A DNA stretch of 64,000 nt from Pseudomonas sp. 7SR1 (GCF_900156465.1 NZ_LT707064.1:3425001-3489000), one strand, 5' to 3'; shown: positions 53,438 through 62,185, counted from the first letter of the stretch. Notes: generated by a model not told the origin, from the letters alone. Numbers and translations are program-made.

Positions 53438-55096
53438 TCAGGCAAAGGCCTGCGGGGCTTTTTCACTGATGACCCGACCGGCCTGCATCCGGACCAGTTG
53501 ATCGGCGATATCGAAATAACGGTCATCGTGGGAAATGACGATGATGGTCTTGCCCAGCGCTTTGAGTTCCGGCAGCAGCTGCGTATAGAAAATCCGGCGG
53601 AACACCGGGTCCTGGTCGGCGGCCCATTCGTCGAAGACCAGCACCGGGCGGCCTTCCAGCCAGGCGTTGAGCAGGGCCAGGCGCTTGCGCTGGCCGGTGG
53701 AGAGGTCGGTGGTGCTGAACACGCCGTCGTGGATGCTGACCTTGTGGGCGATTTCCAGGCGTTCCAGGTAGCGGTTGGCCTCTTCAGGCACCTGCTGGTC
53801 GCCCTGGACCAGTTCGTCGAACAGGTAGTAGTCGGCGAAGATCGTGGTGAACAACTGGCGGTAATCGTCCCGTCCAGCGGCTGTCACCGGTTTGCCGTCA
53901 AGCAGGATATCGCCGCGCTGGGGTGGATAGAGCCCCAGCAAAAGCTTGATCAGCGTGGTCTTGCCGCCGCCGTTCTCGCCGACGATGAAGACGATTTCAC
54001 CCTGGGCGATGGACAGGTTGACCGGCCCGAGTGCGAAGGGTTGGCTGCCCTCGACTGCCGGGAAGGCATAATGCACATCGCGTAACTCAAGTCGCTGGAT
54101 CGTTGCCGTGGCTGCGTTCCTGTCATCGAGCAACAGGTGGGACTCGGGAGAGGAAAACTGCTCGGCCAGTTCGGCGATGCGCTTGAAGGCGATGTTGGCC
54201 CGGCTGATGACCGGCAAGGTCATCACCAGGTATTCCAGCGGGCCCTTCATGTACAAAAGCACCAGCACGAAGCCGCTGAGCACGGCCTTGTCGGTACCCA
54301 GCCAAAGCGATTGCAGGGCCAGGACCAGGCCGATGACCACGAAGAACAGCATCGAGCCGAAGGTCTTGGCGACCACGAAGGTATTGACCGAGCGGATATT
54401 GGTATCGCAGATGTGATCGGCGGTCGCTTCGATGCGCTGGCTGAACATGCGCTGGCGGCGTGGACGGTGGATGCGCAGTTCCTTGGCACCGGCGGCGATG
54501 GCGCTGTAGTGCTTTTGCAGGGCGTCCTCGGCCTCGCGGGCCGCTTCGAACCCCCTGATGCCCCGGGCCCGGGCCACGTACTGGATGACGGTGCCGATCA
54601 CCAGCGCCACCAGCAGCACCGCGAACATCGGCAGCGAAAGGTACGCCAGGTAGGCCAGGCAACCGAGGGTGACGGTGAATGCGATGGCCAGTGGAGCGAA
54701 GGAAAACGCGAAGTTGCTGACCATGTTGACGTCATGGGTCAGTACCGGGATGAGCCGGTGGCTGCGAAAGCGTTCGATCTGCTCGATGGGGGCCAGCAAG
54801 ACTTTCTTGCCCAGGGATTTACGCAAGCCGGCGATGATGTTCTGGCCGACATGGTTGGTTCCGATGTCCGAAAGGATCGAGGTCAGCAGGGCCGCCGCGC
54901 AGAGTCCCACGAACGTCGCCAGCACCTGCGGCGTGGGCTTGGTCGCGGCATTCAAGGCGTCGTTGATGGTGGCGAGCAGGGCGGTGATGCTCAGGCCACC
55001 CAGCATGCCGAGCAGAATCGACGCCACCACAATGAGCCGGAAAGGCTTGAGCAGGCTGAGCACTTCACTGAGGGCTCCGCGGGAGTTCGAGGTCAT
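53438..55096 (-). CDS. pvdE: Pyoverdine precursor ABC exporter
   Basis: Encodes 552 residues. Six hydrophobic segments fill residues 15-310. The nucleotide-binding domain has Walker A GENGGGKTTLIKL, signature DLSTGQRKRLALL and Walker B PVLVFDEWAADQDP. PvdE moves acylated ferribactin from cytoplasm to periplasm (549 residues in PAO1). ATG 55096 is chosen because AAGGGG lies 6 bases before it and the family starts there; upstream in-frame sequence is not coding-like. It follows pvdO by 89 bases with no pvdF in between. Confidence 0.93.
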   Translation of the reverse strand: MTSNSRGALSEVLSLLKPFRLIVVASILLGMLGGLSITALLATINDALNAATKPTPQVLATFVGLCAAALLTSILSDIGTNHVGQNIIAGLRKSLGKKVLLAPIEQIERFRSHRLIPVLTHDVNMVSNFAFSFAPLAIAFTVTLGCLAYLAYLSLPMFAVLLVALVIGTVIQYVARARGIRGFEAAREAEDALQKHYSAIAAGAKELRIHRPRRQRMFSQRIEATADHICDTNIRSVNTFVVAKTFGSMLFFVVIGLVLALQSLWLGTDKAVLSGFVLVLLYMKGPLEYLVMTLPVISRANIAFKRIAELAEQFSSPESHLLLDDRNAATATIQRLELRDVHYAFPAVEGSQPFALGPVNLSIAQGEIVFIVGENGGGKTTLIKLLLGLYPPQRGDILLDGKPVTAAGRDDYRQLFTTIFADYYLFDELVQGDQQVPEEANRYLERLEIAHKVSIHDGVFSTTDLSTGQRKRLALLNAWLEGRPVLVFDEWAADQDPVFRRIFYTQLLPELKALGKTIIVISHDDRYFDIADQLVRMQAGRVISEKAPQAFA

Positions 55097-55185
55097 GGGG
55101 TTCCCCTTGTAGGGCCGGTGACGGCAATGGTTCAAGGCGCTGGCGCGAGGCACGGGCAGGGTGGTGTGGGCAGGGCGGTCACGGT

Positions 55186-56085
55186 TCACATATCCCGGGC
55201 CACCCGGAACCCCAGCCAGTCGCCCCGTGCGTCGGGATAGACCGCGTTGCGGTTGCCCGAGCGGGAGAACACCGGCGCTTCGCCCCAGTCATTGCCGCGG
55301 ATGCGCCGCACCTTGCAGTCGCCGCTGAGCCAGGCGCTGCCGTCGCTCGGGGCGCCGACGTAGTCCGGGTTGTAGCAGTCGGCCGTCCATTCGTAGACGT
55401 TGCCGTGCATGTCGTACACCCCGAAGGCGTTAGGCGCGAAGCGTCCGGCGGGGGACGTGAAGTTGTAGCCGTCGGCCGCGCCGTAGGTATTGGCGTGCTG
55501 GGCGATGCTATAGTCCTTGCCGTCATCGAAGGGGAAGGGGAACGGGCCGGTGCTGCCGCCGCGGGCCGCGTATTCACGCAACGACTCGCTGACCAGGCGG
55601 TATTGTTTCCCGGTCTTTTTCGACAGCCACGCCACGTAGGCATTGGCTTCTTCGAAATTCATGCACACCGCCGGGTGCATGTCGGTGTACTGCTTGCCCG
55701 GGTCGCTGCCCTGGTAGTCGGGAACACCGGCCTTGCAGGCACGGCCGGGGCGCTTATCGGCGTCGGGCATCGTGTAGCCGGTGTCCTGCAGATAAGCGAA
55801 CCATTCGCCCTTGAGCACCTGGAAGCGGCTGATGGCCACGGGCCTGGCGAATGTCACCGGGTGCATCGGTCCTTCATCGGGTTCGCGGCCGACTTCGTCG
55901 TCCGGGGTGCCCATGGTGAAGGTGCCACTGGGCAGCACCACCATTTGCGGGCAGTCCTTGCAGTCCCGGAATACCTGGCCCGGCTGTGCCGCCTGGGCGC
56001 CGATGCAGAGCAGGCCGGTGGCGGCGGCGAGGGCCAGCGCGGGCAGTGTCTTCACTGAAAAACTGTGCAACTCACGGTTCATCAT
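55186..56085 (-). CDS. pvdO: Periplasmic pyoverdine maturation protein PvdO
   Basis: Encodes 299 residues with a signal peptide (cut near GAQAAQP) and an FGE-sulfatase/SUMF1-like domain: VVLPSGTFTMGTPDDE, YVAWLSKKTGKQYRLVSE, and the C-terminal GNRNAVYPDARGDWLGFRV. PvdO carries out the last oxidation of dihydropyoverdine to the chromophore in the periplasm. Start: ATG 56085 or 56082 behind GAGAAAG; a TTG at 56103 is less likely. It is 31 bases after pvdN in the operon. Confidence 0.92.
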   Translation of the reverse strand: MMNRELHSFSVKTLPALALAAATGLLCIGAQAAQPGQVFRDCKDCPQMVVLPSGTFTMGTPDDEVGREPDEGPMHPVTFARPVAISRFQVLKGEWFAYLQDTGYTMPDADKRPGRACKAGVPDYQGSDPGKQYTDMHPAVCMNFEEANAYVAWLSKKTGKQYRLVSESLREYAARGGSTGPFPFPFDDGKDYSIAQHANTYGAADGYNFTSPAGRFAPNAFGVYDMHGNVYEWTADCYNPDYVGAPSDGSAWLSGDCKVRRIRGNDWGEAPVFSRSGNRNAVYPDARGDWLGFRVARDM

Positions 56086-56116
56086 CTTTCTCGATAAAGT
56101 CAAAGAAGGGAGCGGT

Positions 56117-57397
56117 TCAGAGCGTCTTGCTCAGCAGCCCCATGAAGTGATCGATCTCGGCTTCGGTATTGAGTAGCCCAGGCGCGGTGCGGACCACTGG
56201 GCCGGCGTCGCGATGCACCGCGTCGGCAATCACCCGGTTCTTCATCAGGTAGGCGGCGATCTCGTCGCTCTCGCGGCCCTTGACCCGAAAGAAGGTGAAG
56301 CCGGCCGACAGGTCCGGGCTCAAGGGCGTGACCAGCTCGATCTGCGGCTGTGCCAGCAACTGTTTTTTCAAGTAGGTATTGAGGGCATGGATGCGTGCCT
56401 GCACGTCGGCCTTGCCCAGTTGCAGGTGCAACTTGAAGGCTTCGTCCGCCGCCCAGCGATGCTCGAAGGCGTGGAAACCCCCTGGCGTCATCACGGTGGA
56501 AAACGCGGTGGCTTCGGAGAACGTTGGAATGATCGGCGTGACGTACTTGAGCTCTTCGCTGCGGCTGCATACCAGGCCCGTGCCCCGGGGGCCGAACATC
56601 CACTTGTGGGTGCCGGCGATGAAGAAATCGCAGTTCATCGTCGGGAAATCGAGGTCCTCGACACCGAAGCCGTGCACGCCATCCACCACGTAGACGATGC
56701 GCTGGGCGTCGCTGCGGCCCTGGTTGTGCTTGTCGACGAGCGCGCCGATCTTGTCGATGGGCAGCTTGACGCCGCTACCCGAGTGCACCCAGGTCATGCC
56801 CAGCACGCGAGTCTGCGGACGAATGCTGCGGTCGATGGTGGCGAGGATTTGCGCCTCGCTGGCCTCGTGGGCGCTTTCGAACAACTTGATCTTGCGCACC
56901 TGTGTGCCGTTGCGCTGGGTACGCAGGCCGAGGATGGTGTGGGTGGAGTAGTGTTCGTGGGCGGTGGTGAGGATCTCCTGGTCGGCGCTCACCTGAACGC
57001 CGCCATAGATCATCGCCAGGCCTTCGGTGGTGCTGCCGGTAAGGGCGATCTGTTTGGGGCTCGCTTGCAGGTAGCGACCGGCCCAGGTCCGGACGTTTTC
57101 CTCGCGTTCTTCGGTGACCCCCAGGTCCCAGTCCATCAACAATCCCGGATTCTTGTCCAGCGCGGCGCGGTGTCGTTCGATGGCTTCGCGTACCGGACGC
57201 GGGTGGGTGGTGACCAGGAAGTTGGAAAAATGCAGGTAGTCCGGATCCTGGTCGAACAGCGAGCGCAGCTGTGTCCATTTGTCCCGGGAAATCGGCGGCA
57301 ACGGATCGGCGATCGCCGGGGCCGGGAGGCTGGCGGCCAGTGGCAGGCCGGCGGCGAGGATGCCGGCCTGCTTCAGGAAAGTACGGCGTTCATTCAT
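56117..57397 (-). CDS. pvdN: Periplasmic PLP enzyme PvdN
   Basis: Encodes 426 residues. A twin-arginine signal (NERRTFLKQAG) precedes an aminotransferase class V-like fold; the PLP lysine is in FIAGTHKWMFGPRG and an Asp/His pair in VDGVHGFGV. PvdN turns the chromophore glutamate side chain into succinamide in the periplasm after Tat export with its cofactor. ATG 57397 overlaps the pvdM stop by four bases (ATGA). Confidence 0.93.
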   Translation of the reverse strand: MNERRTFLKQAGILAAGLPLAASLPAPAIADPLPPISRDKWTQLRSLFDQDPDYLHFSNFLVTTHPRPVREAIERHRAALDKNPGLLMDWDLGVTEEREENVRTWAGRYLQASPKQIALTGSTTEGLAMIYGGVQVSADQEILTTAHEHYSTHTILGLRTQRNGTQVRKIKLFESAHEASEAQILATIDRSIRPQTRVLGMTWVHSGSGVKLPIDKIGALVDKHNQGRSDAQRIVYVVDGVHGFGVEDLDFPTMNCDFFIAGTHKWMFGPRGTGLVCSRSEELKYVTPIIPTFSEATAFSTVMTPGGFHAFEHRWAADEAFKLHLQLGKADVQARIHALNTYLKKQLLAQPQIELVTPLSPDLSAGFTFFRVKGRESDEIAAYLMKNRVIADAVHRDAGPVVRTAPGLLNTEAEIDHFMGLLSKTL

Positions 57398-58764
57398 GGC
57401 TGGACGGCCTTCTGGTTCGAGGCCACGGCTGGCCGGGCGGCTTTCTGCACCTGGTCCCAGACCCGCAGGAAATTGCCGCCCCACAGCTTGGCGATATCGG
57501 TTTCGGAGTAGCCACGGGTCAGCAGCTCGGCGGTGACGTTGCGAATGTCGCCCACGTCCTCCCAGCCTTTCACTCCGCCGCCTTCGTTGAAGTCCGAGCT
57601 GATGCCGACGTGGTCGATGCCGATCTTGCGCACGGCATAGTCGATGGCATCGCCCAGATCCTTGAGGCTGGCCTTGGGTTCTTCCTCCAGGATGCCGTAG
57701 AGCTGGGCGGCGTATTCGCCAAACCGTTGCTCCGGCCAGGCGGCGATGATCGGGTCGCCTGGCATCAGTGCCATCGCCAGGTTGGGCAAAGGCGGCAAAT
57801 CGAAACGCGCGCGCAGGGCGTTGAGTTTGTCCTGGGTTTTTTGCGTCAGTGGGCGCAGGTACTGGGAAAAACCGACGATCTGCACCACGCCGCCGCTGGC
57901 CTTGATCAGTTGCATTTCCTTGTCGCTGAGGTTGCGCGGGATGTCCACCATCGCCCGTGGCGCCGAATGGGAGGCCACCAGTGGTGTGCGGCTCAGTTGT
58001 GCGACTTGCTCCAGGGCCTGGGTCGACATCTGCGACACGTCGATGATCACGCCCAGGTCGTTCAGGCGGCCCACGGCTTGCTTGCCGATGTCGGAAAGAC
58101 CGCCCAGGGCGTCGGCGGAATCGTTGAAGAAGGGCAGCGGCCGCGAAGAGTCGGCCCAGTCGTTGTTGCCGATGTAGCTGAAGCCGAACATGCGCATGCC
58201 TCGCGCCGTCCACAGGTCCAGCAGGCTCAGGTCGTGGCCCAGGGGATAGGCATTGAGCATGCTGATGAAAATCGCGAACTTGCCTTCGCCGTGCAGGCGT
58301 CGCAAATCATCCGGCGTGTAGGCGATGGCGACCTGGTTGGGAAAATCCCGAACCATGCCGGTGATGATCTTGTAGCGTACCTCCTGCTGGTTGCGCGCCT
58401 CTTCGACGAAACCGGCGGTGGGCCTGTGGGGGGCGTTGGGGCCGTTCCACAGCTCGGGCCAGCCGAAGATGGTCAGGGCTGCGCCGGACAGGTGCCCGCG
58501 GTTGGCTTTCACCAGGTCGAACTGGCCCTTGCCGTCCTTGTCGGCCTCGTTGCCGGCGGTGCCGAAGTCCAGCGGCACGGTGATGTGACTGTCGAAGGAG
58601 AGCAGGCGTTCATGCAGCTCCCGGGCTTGCTTCATCACCTTGACCGGGTAGCCGGGGTTGTCCCGCCACCAGTGGTCCCAGGCCGCGAGGCCACCACCGA
58701 CCACCAGCGCCAGGGCCAGGGGCACGCCGATGAACAGAGCCTTTTTCGAACGTCGTGTTGTCAT
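57394..58764 (-). CDS. pvdM: Periplasmic dipeptidase-like protein PvdM
   Basis: Encodes 456 residues: one N-terminal membrane anchor (about 9-28) and a membrane dipeptidase (M19)-like domain (FDSHITVPLDFG, VIIDVSQMS, VASHSAPRAMVDIPRN, DHVGISSDFNEGGG). PvdM is needed for ferribactin oxidation with PvdP in the periplasm; peptidase activity is not thought to be its role. The usual first metal motif H-x-D reads HIT here, so part of the metal site is lost. It is first in the operon, 64 bases behind a perfect iron-starvation box. Confidence 0.92.
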   Translation of the reverse strand: MTTRRSKKALFIGVPLALALVVGGGLAAWDHWWRDNPGYPVKVMKQARELHERLLSFDSHITVPLDFGTAGNEADKDGKGQFDLVKANRGHLSGAALTIFGWPELWNGPNAPHRPTAGFVEEARNQQEVRYKIITGMVRDFPNQVAIAYTPDDLRRLHGEGKFAIFISMLNAYPLGHDLSLLDLWTARGMRMFGFSYIGNNDWADSSRPLPFFNDSADALGGLSDIGKQAVGRLNDLGVIIDVSQMSTQALEQVAQLSRTPLVASHSAPRAMVDIPRNLSDKEMQLIKASGGVVQIVGFSQYLRPLTQKTQDKLNALRARFDLPPLPNLAMALMPGDPIIAAWPEQRFGEYAAQLYGILEEEPKASLKDLGDAIDYAVRKIGIDHVGISSDFNEGGGVKGWEDVGDIRNVTAELLTRGYSETDIAKLWGGNFLRVWDQVQKAARPAVASNQKAVQP

Positions 58765-58827
58765 TGCCGATCTCAGTCAGGTTCGCCTTGGAAAGACAGG
58801 CGCGGGGGCCTTTGCTATCTGGGGGGA

Positions 58828-58851
58828 ACGAGTGATCGGGCGGGAAATTTA
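58828..58851 (-). promoter_or_regulatory. PvdS iron-starvation box of the pvdM operon
   Basis: On the minus strand TAAAT (58851-58847), 16 bases, CGT (58830-58828): an exact match to TAAAT-N16-CGT. It should drive pvdM-pvdN-pvdO-pvdE-pvdD. Confidence 0.85.
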
Positions 58852-58869
58852 GGCGTTCTCGGGCCCGCC

Positions 58870-58936
58870 ATCCCGAGCAAGCTCGCTCCCACCATCTGGA
58901 ATGCGCTCACCTGTGGGAGCGAGCTTGCTCGCGATG
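58870..58936. repeat. REP pair, family B
   Basis: Two inverted copies of the TGGGAGCGAGCTTGCTCG type palindrome lie between the divergent pvdM and pvdP promoters. This family differs from the TGTGGCGAGGGG family used elsewhere. Confidence 0.85.
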
Positions 58937-58954
58937 AGGCCCCCCGTTTCCCTA

Positions 58955-58978
58955 TAAATTTGTCAGTCCACCCATCGT
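58955..58978 (+). promoter_or_regulatory. PvdS iron-starvation box of pvdP
   Basis: TAAAT (58955-58959), 16 bases, CGT (58976-58978): an exact consensus match 46 bases before the pvdP ATG. Confidence 0.87.
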
Positions 58979-59024
58979 TCTAGCTTGGATAAAGCCCGCT
59001 CCAGGGCCTGACACAGGTAAGGCA

Positions 59025-60641
59025 ATGACGATTTCTCGACGATGGTTCATGGCAGGCCTGGCGCTGACCGGCGCCGCCGTGCCTGTGGTGTATTACGGGC
59101 ATCGCGAATTGACCCGGCCGGACCCCACCATCACCCCCGGCGAGGCTTCATTCGATGTGGCGGACGTGGCGGGCCAGCGCCGGGCGGACAAGCTGCGCGG
59201 TATCTGGACGATCCGCTTCACGGGACGCGATGCCGGCCTTGACGGTCTGCCGACCGAGGGGCTGCAGGTATTCCTCGACATCGCCCACAAGGGCCGTGGC
59301 CTGGTGGGATGCCTCGATACCGCCGAACGCCTGCGCGCTGGCGACGAGCCTCGTTACCGGCTGCTGGGCGACCTGGCCGGCGCCGACCCCAGGCAATTGA
59401 GCTGGCGACTCACCGGTGCCGAGCATGCGGCGCCGGACTACGAATTCATCATGACCCTGGACGAGGTCTGGGCCGGCTTCGGCAATGCCGGCCGCGCCAC
59501 GCTCAGCGGTCGGGTGTCGCGCCTGGACCGGTCGGCGGCCCTGCCGGAACTCGACAATCAGTTCATCGCCCTCAAGCAAGCGTTCCCCGAAGCCCGCGAA
59601 CGCACGCCGCTGAGCCCTGCGCTGCTGGCCTGGCTGGTGTCGCCCGAGCATCGTCTGTTCCATCAGCTCTGGCATGCCTCGCGGGATAAATGGCACGCCC
59701 TGGACGAAGACAAGCGCGACGCCCTGCGGGGCCTGGGCTGGCAGCCCGGGCCTCGGGACCAGGAGCGTGACGCTCGCGGCCCGCGCAAGGACCGCAACGG
59801 CTCGGGCATCGATTTCTTTTTCATGCATCGGCACATGCTGGGGACGGCCCGTTCGTTCCAGCCGCTGCCGTCCTGGCAACGCTTTCCCTTGCCGCAGCCG
59901 GAGCTTGACCGTGATCGCCAGGGCTTCGCCCGGTATTTCGACAACCTCGACGGTACGGCCTTGCCGCCGACCTGGCTGGCCGCCGGTGACGAGCAATACG
60001 CCCAATGGGTGAGCGACATCAAGACCGCGGAGACCTACCACAGCAATTTCCTGGTCTGGGAGTCGCGTTACCGGGATCCGCGTTACCTGTCGAAACTGAC
60101 CCTGGGCCAGTTCGGCTCGGAAGTGGAACTGGGCCTGCACGACTGGCTGCACATGCGCTGGGCCTCGGTGCCTCGGGACCCGTCCAACGGCCACCCGGTG
60201 CCGTTCGCCCGCGATCAGGCCGACTTTGCCCAGCGCTGGTTCGCCCCGGAGAACGACTTCCTGGGGGATCCGTTTTCGTCCCATGTCAATCCGGTGTTCT
60301 GGGCTTTTCATGGCTGGATCGACGACCGCATCGAAGACTGGTTCCGGGCCCATGAGCGTTTCCATCCGGGGGAAGTGAGCCGGCTTGAAGTCAAGGGTGT
60401 GCCCTGGTTCGCCCCGGGCCGCTGGGTGGAGATCGCCGACCCCTGGCTGGGCCCGGACACCCATGGCTGCAGTACCACGCCAGGGTTGCAGGTTGGCCGC
60501 TCGGTAGAGATGGATCCGGAAACCATGAAGCTGGCCCTGCGCATCACCTTCGGCAGCGATGACAAAAAGCTTTCCAAACTGTTGCGCCGGGTGCCGCAAC
60601 GGCCCTGGTATGCGCGCAATCTCAAGGCCAGACCTGTGTAG
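59025..60641 (+). CDS. pvdP: Pyoverdine tyrosinase PvdP
   Basis: Encodes 538 residues (544 in PAO1). A twin-arginine signal (SRRWFMAG) is followed by a beta-barrel-like domain (about 40-190) and a tyrosinase domain with copper ligands in HRLFHQLWHASRDKWH and SSHVNPVFWAFHGWIDD. PvdP oxidises the Tyr of ferribactin to start chromophore ring closure in the periplasm. The C-terminal tail holds Tyr 529 (RPWYARNLKARPV), matching the placeholder Tyr that blocks the active site in the PAO1 zymogen. ATG 59025 has AGGTAAGG upstream. Confidence 0.93.
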   Translation: MTISRRWFMAGLALTGAAVPVVYYGHRELTRPDPTITPGEASFDVADVAGQRRADKLRGIWTIRFTGRDAGLDGLPTEGLQVFLDIAHKGRGLVGCLDTAERLRAGDEPRYRLLGDLAGADPRQLSWRLTGAEHAAPDYEFIMTLDEVWAGFGNAGRATLSGRVSRLDRSAALPELDNQFIALKQAFPEARERTPLSPALLAWLVSPEHRLFHQLWHASRDKWHALDEDKRDALRGLGWQPGPRDQERDARGPRKDRNGSGIDFFFMHRHMLGTARSFQPLPSWQRFPLPQPELDRDRQGFARYFDNLDGTALPPTWLAAGDEQYAQWVSDIKTAETYHSNFLVWESRYRDPRYLSKLTLGQFGSEVELGLHDWLHMRWASVPRDPSNGHPVPFARDQADFAQRWFAPENDFLGDPFSSHVNPVFWAFHGWIDDRIEDWFRAHERFHPGEVSRLEVKGVPWFAPGRWVEIADPWLGPDTHGCSTTPGLQVGRSVEMDPETMKLALRITFGSDDKKLSKLLRRVPQRPWYARNLKARPV

Positions 60642-60743
60642 TGCCTGGCGAGGAGACCTGTTAGTTCTTACAGCAGACAGCCTCGTCCTCTCGGCATAGA
60701 GTGCCTGCACTGCCATCGGATCATCTGCCAAAGGAGGCTTCGA

Positions 60744-61049
60744 ATGGAAACCAGCAAAGGCATCCTGATTACCTTGACCGAGAAAACCGGGACGACTTTC
60801 GGGGCGGTGGAGATTGAATTCGTGACCCGCATGACGGGGTTCATCGATGACGACCCGGACACTGAGTTCATCGACTCGATTGTGTCCGCCTACGGCGTCC
60901 GGGTGACCAGGACAAACCCGCAAGGTCCCCTCGACAGGGTTTCGGTACATGGAGACATGGACGGGGATAATGACGTTGACGCGGCCGACAGTCAGGCGCT
61001 GATCGATCTCGCCATCGCCGCAACCAGGGTGCCCGAACCGGCAGGATAA
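60744..61049 (+). CDS. Small protein with one EF-hand/dockerin-like loop
   Basis: Encodes 101 residues without signal peptide. The C-terminal part GDMDGDNDVDAADSQALIDL has Asp at positions 1, 3, 5, 7, 9 and 12 of a 12-residue loop (D71-D82), the calcium-loop pattern of EF-hands and type I dockerin repeats. Only one loop is present, while dockerins have two. An AAAGGAGG site precedes ATG 60744. The N-terminal 60 residues are not recognised. The gene is not part of known pyoverdine clusters. Confidence 0.75.
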   Translation: METSKGILITLTEKTGTTFGAVEIEFVTRMTGFIDDDPDTEFIDSIVSAYGVRVTRTNPQGPLDRVSVHGDMDGDNDVDAADSQALIDLAIAATRVPEPAG

Positions 61050-61088
61050 ACCCAGGCCACAGTGACCGCGGTCCGTCAGATACACCGC

Positions 61089-61235
61089 CATCGCGGGCAA
61101 GCCCAGCTCCCATAATGACAGCAGCTTGTCAGATACACCGCGAACCCCTGTGGGAGCGAGCCTGCTCGCGATAGGGCGGCACATCCAGCATCACCGGTTC
61201 AGGTAGACCGCATCGCGAGCAGGGCTCGCTCCCAC
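61089..61235. repeat. REP cluster, family B
   Basis: TGTGGGAGCGAGCCTGCTCGCGAT at 61148-61171 and its inverse at 61211-61235, with a decayed third copy near 61091. They fill the 235-base gap before the convergent DUF6124 gene. Confidence 0.85.
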
Positions 61236-61284
61236 AAAATGTGGCTCTTTCATATTGGGGGGCTTGATAGGACTTTGCTCAGGG

Positions 61285-61611
61285 CTACGGCCGTTCGGCG
61301 ATATCCAGGGCGCGGTTCGCCAGCAGTTCGCCCAACTCGACCATCTGCTGGATCCCCAGCGCAAAATGCCGCCGCGAACCCTCCAGCTCGAACGCCAGTT
61401 CACTGGCCATGACATTGACCGAGGCCAGGGTCTCGCTGAGGTTGGCCAGCAGGCATTCCATGTCCACGCCTTCTGCCACGGTGAACAACTGGCCCGGTAA
61501 TGGATTGGTCTTTTCAGGTTTGGGGTCGAGGTAGAAGGCGAGGGCGCGGTCGGCGGCTTCGTTGAGTTTTTTCGAGTCGTCTTCGGGGGGATTGGGGGTG
61601 ATCTTGAACAT
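61285..61611 (-). CDS. DUF6124 family protein, copy 2
   Basis: Encodes 108 residues (MFKITPNPP.., then ANLSETLASVNVMASELAFELEGSRRHFALGIQQMVELGELLANRALD). It is a paralog of the protein at 10367-10747 with strongest identity in the C-terminal helix region. CAGGAG lies 8 bases before ATG. Function unknown. It is preceded by a leader RNA homologous to that of copy 1. Confidence 0.82.
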   Translation of the reverse strand: MFKITPNPPEDDSKKLNEAADRALAFYLDPKPEKTNPLPGQLFTVAEGVDMECLLANLSETLASVNVMASELAFELEGSRRHFALGIQQMVELGELLANRALDIAERP

Positions 61612-61840
61612 GGTGCAGCTCCTGGTTATTCACGTGGGCTGACATTCATCACTTGCAGATGATGGGTGGCAGCTATGCGCGGGTCTGCAAGACCGGGAAA
61701 CCAGGCACCCGGCAGACCCGAAGGTCTCCCACACACAGCCGCCATGAAACGAACAAAACCGTCTCGATGGGCTTGCGGCTACGCGCCTGGTTTTCGTCGG
61801 GCTTGCAGACCCGATCGCTGAAATCAGCGACCCGGAAACA
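61612..61840 (-). ncRNA. Structured 5' leader of the DUF6124 gene, copy 2
   Basis: On the minus strand, in order: hairpin GGTCGCTG/CAGCGATC (61832-61813), segment GGGTCTGCAAG (61812-61802), outer stem GGCGGCTGTGTG (61743-61732) with CGCATAGCTGCC (61679-61668; 12 of 12 pairs with G-U), inner AGACC-TTCG-GGTCT hairpin, CCGGG/CCCGG hairpin, and CTTGCAGACCC (61691-61681), the exact complement of the upstream segment. GGGTCTGC occurs twice, so two pairings compete. This suggests a switch-like cis RNA. Confidence 0.65.
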
Positions 61841-61861
61841 GTAAAAGCCACGAGCCAGGCA

Positions 61862-62014
61862 CACAAGCCGGCGGATTCTGGCGCAGTTGTAGGCAATGGC
61901 GCAAGGCGATGTAGCCTCGCTCGGGAGTCCTAAATGGCAGGATAAACAGAATCAAAGCCGGACACCCTGTGTACGGACATCGCCCACAGCTGCTTCAGAA
62001 TCCGCCGGCTTGTG
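61862..62014. mobile_element. 153-base element with perfect 19-bp terminal inverted repeats
   Basis: CACAAGCCGGCGGATTCTG at 61862-61880 and its exact complement at 61996-62014 enclose a noncoding sequence. No transposase is present, so a MITE-like element is likely. It lies between the DUF6124 leader and the toxin-antitoxin operon, in an otherwise gene-free stretch (61841-62185). Confidence 0.55.
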
Positions 62015-62185
62015 CGCTTTGTGCTTCATCGGTAGGTTGAGATTTGTCGCTACTGCTCTCTGAATTGGCCTGTATTCCCCATGCTGATCTATACTGAGCA
62101 AGCATGAGCACAGTTTGTATTGAAAAATTCATATGGAACAGTAGGTTGTGTACTTTTCGGGCTTAGGTGCCGTTTGAGGTGAGAC

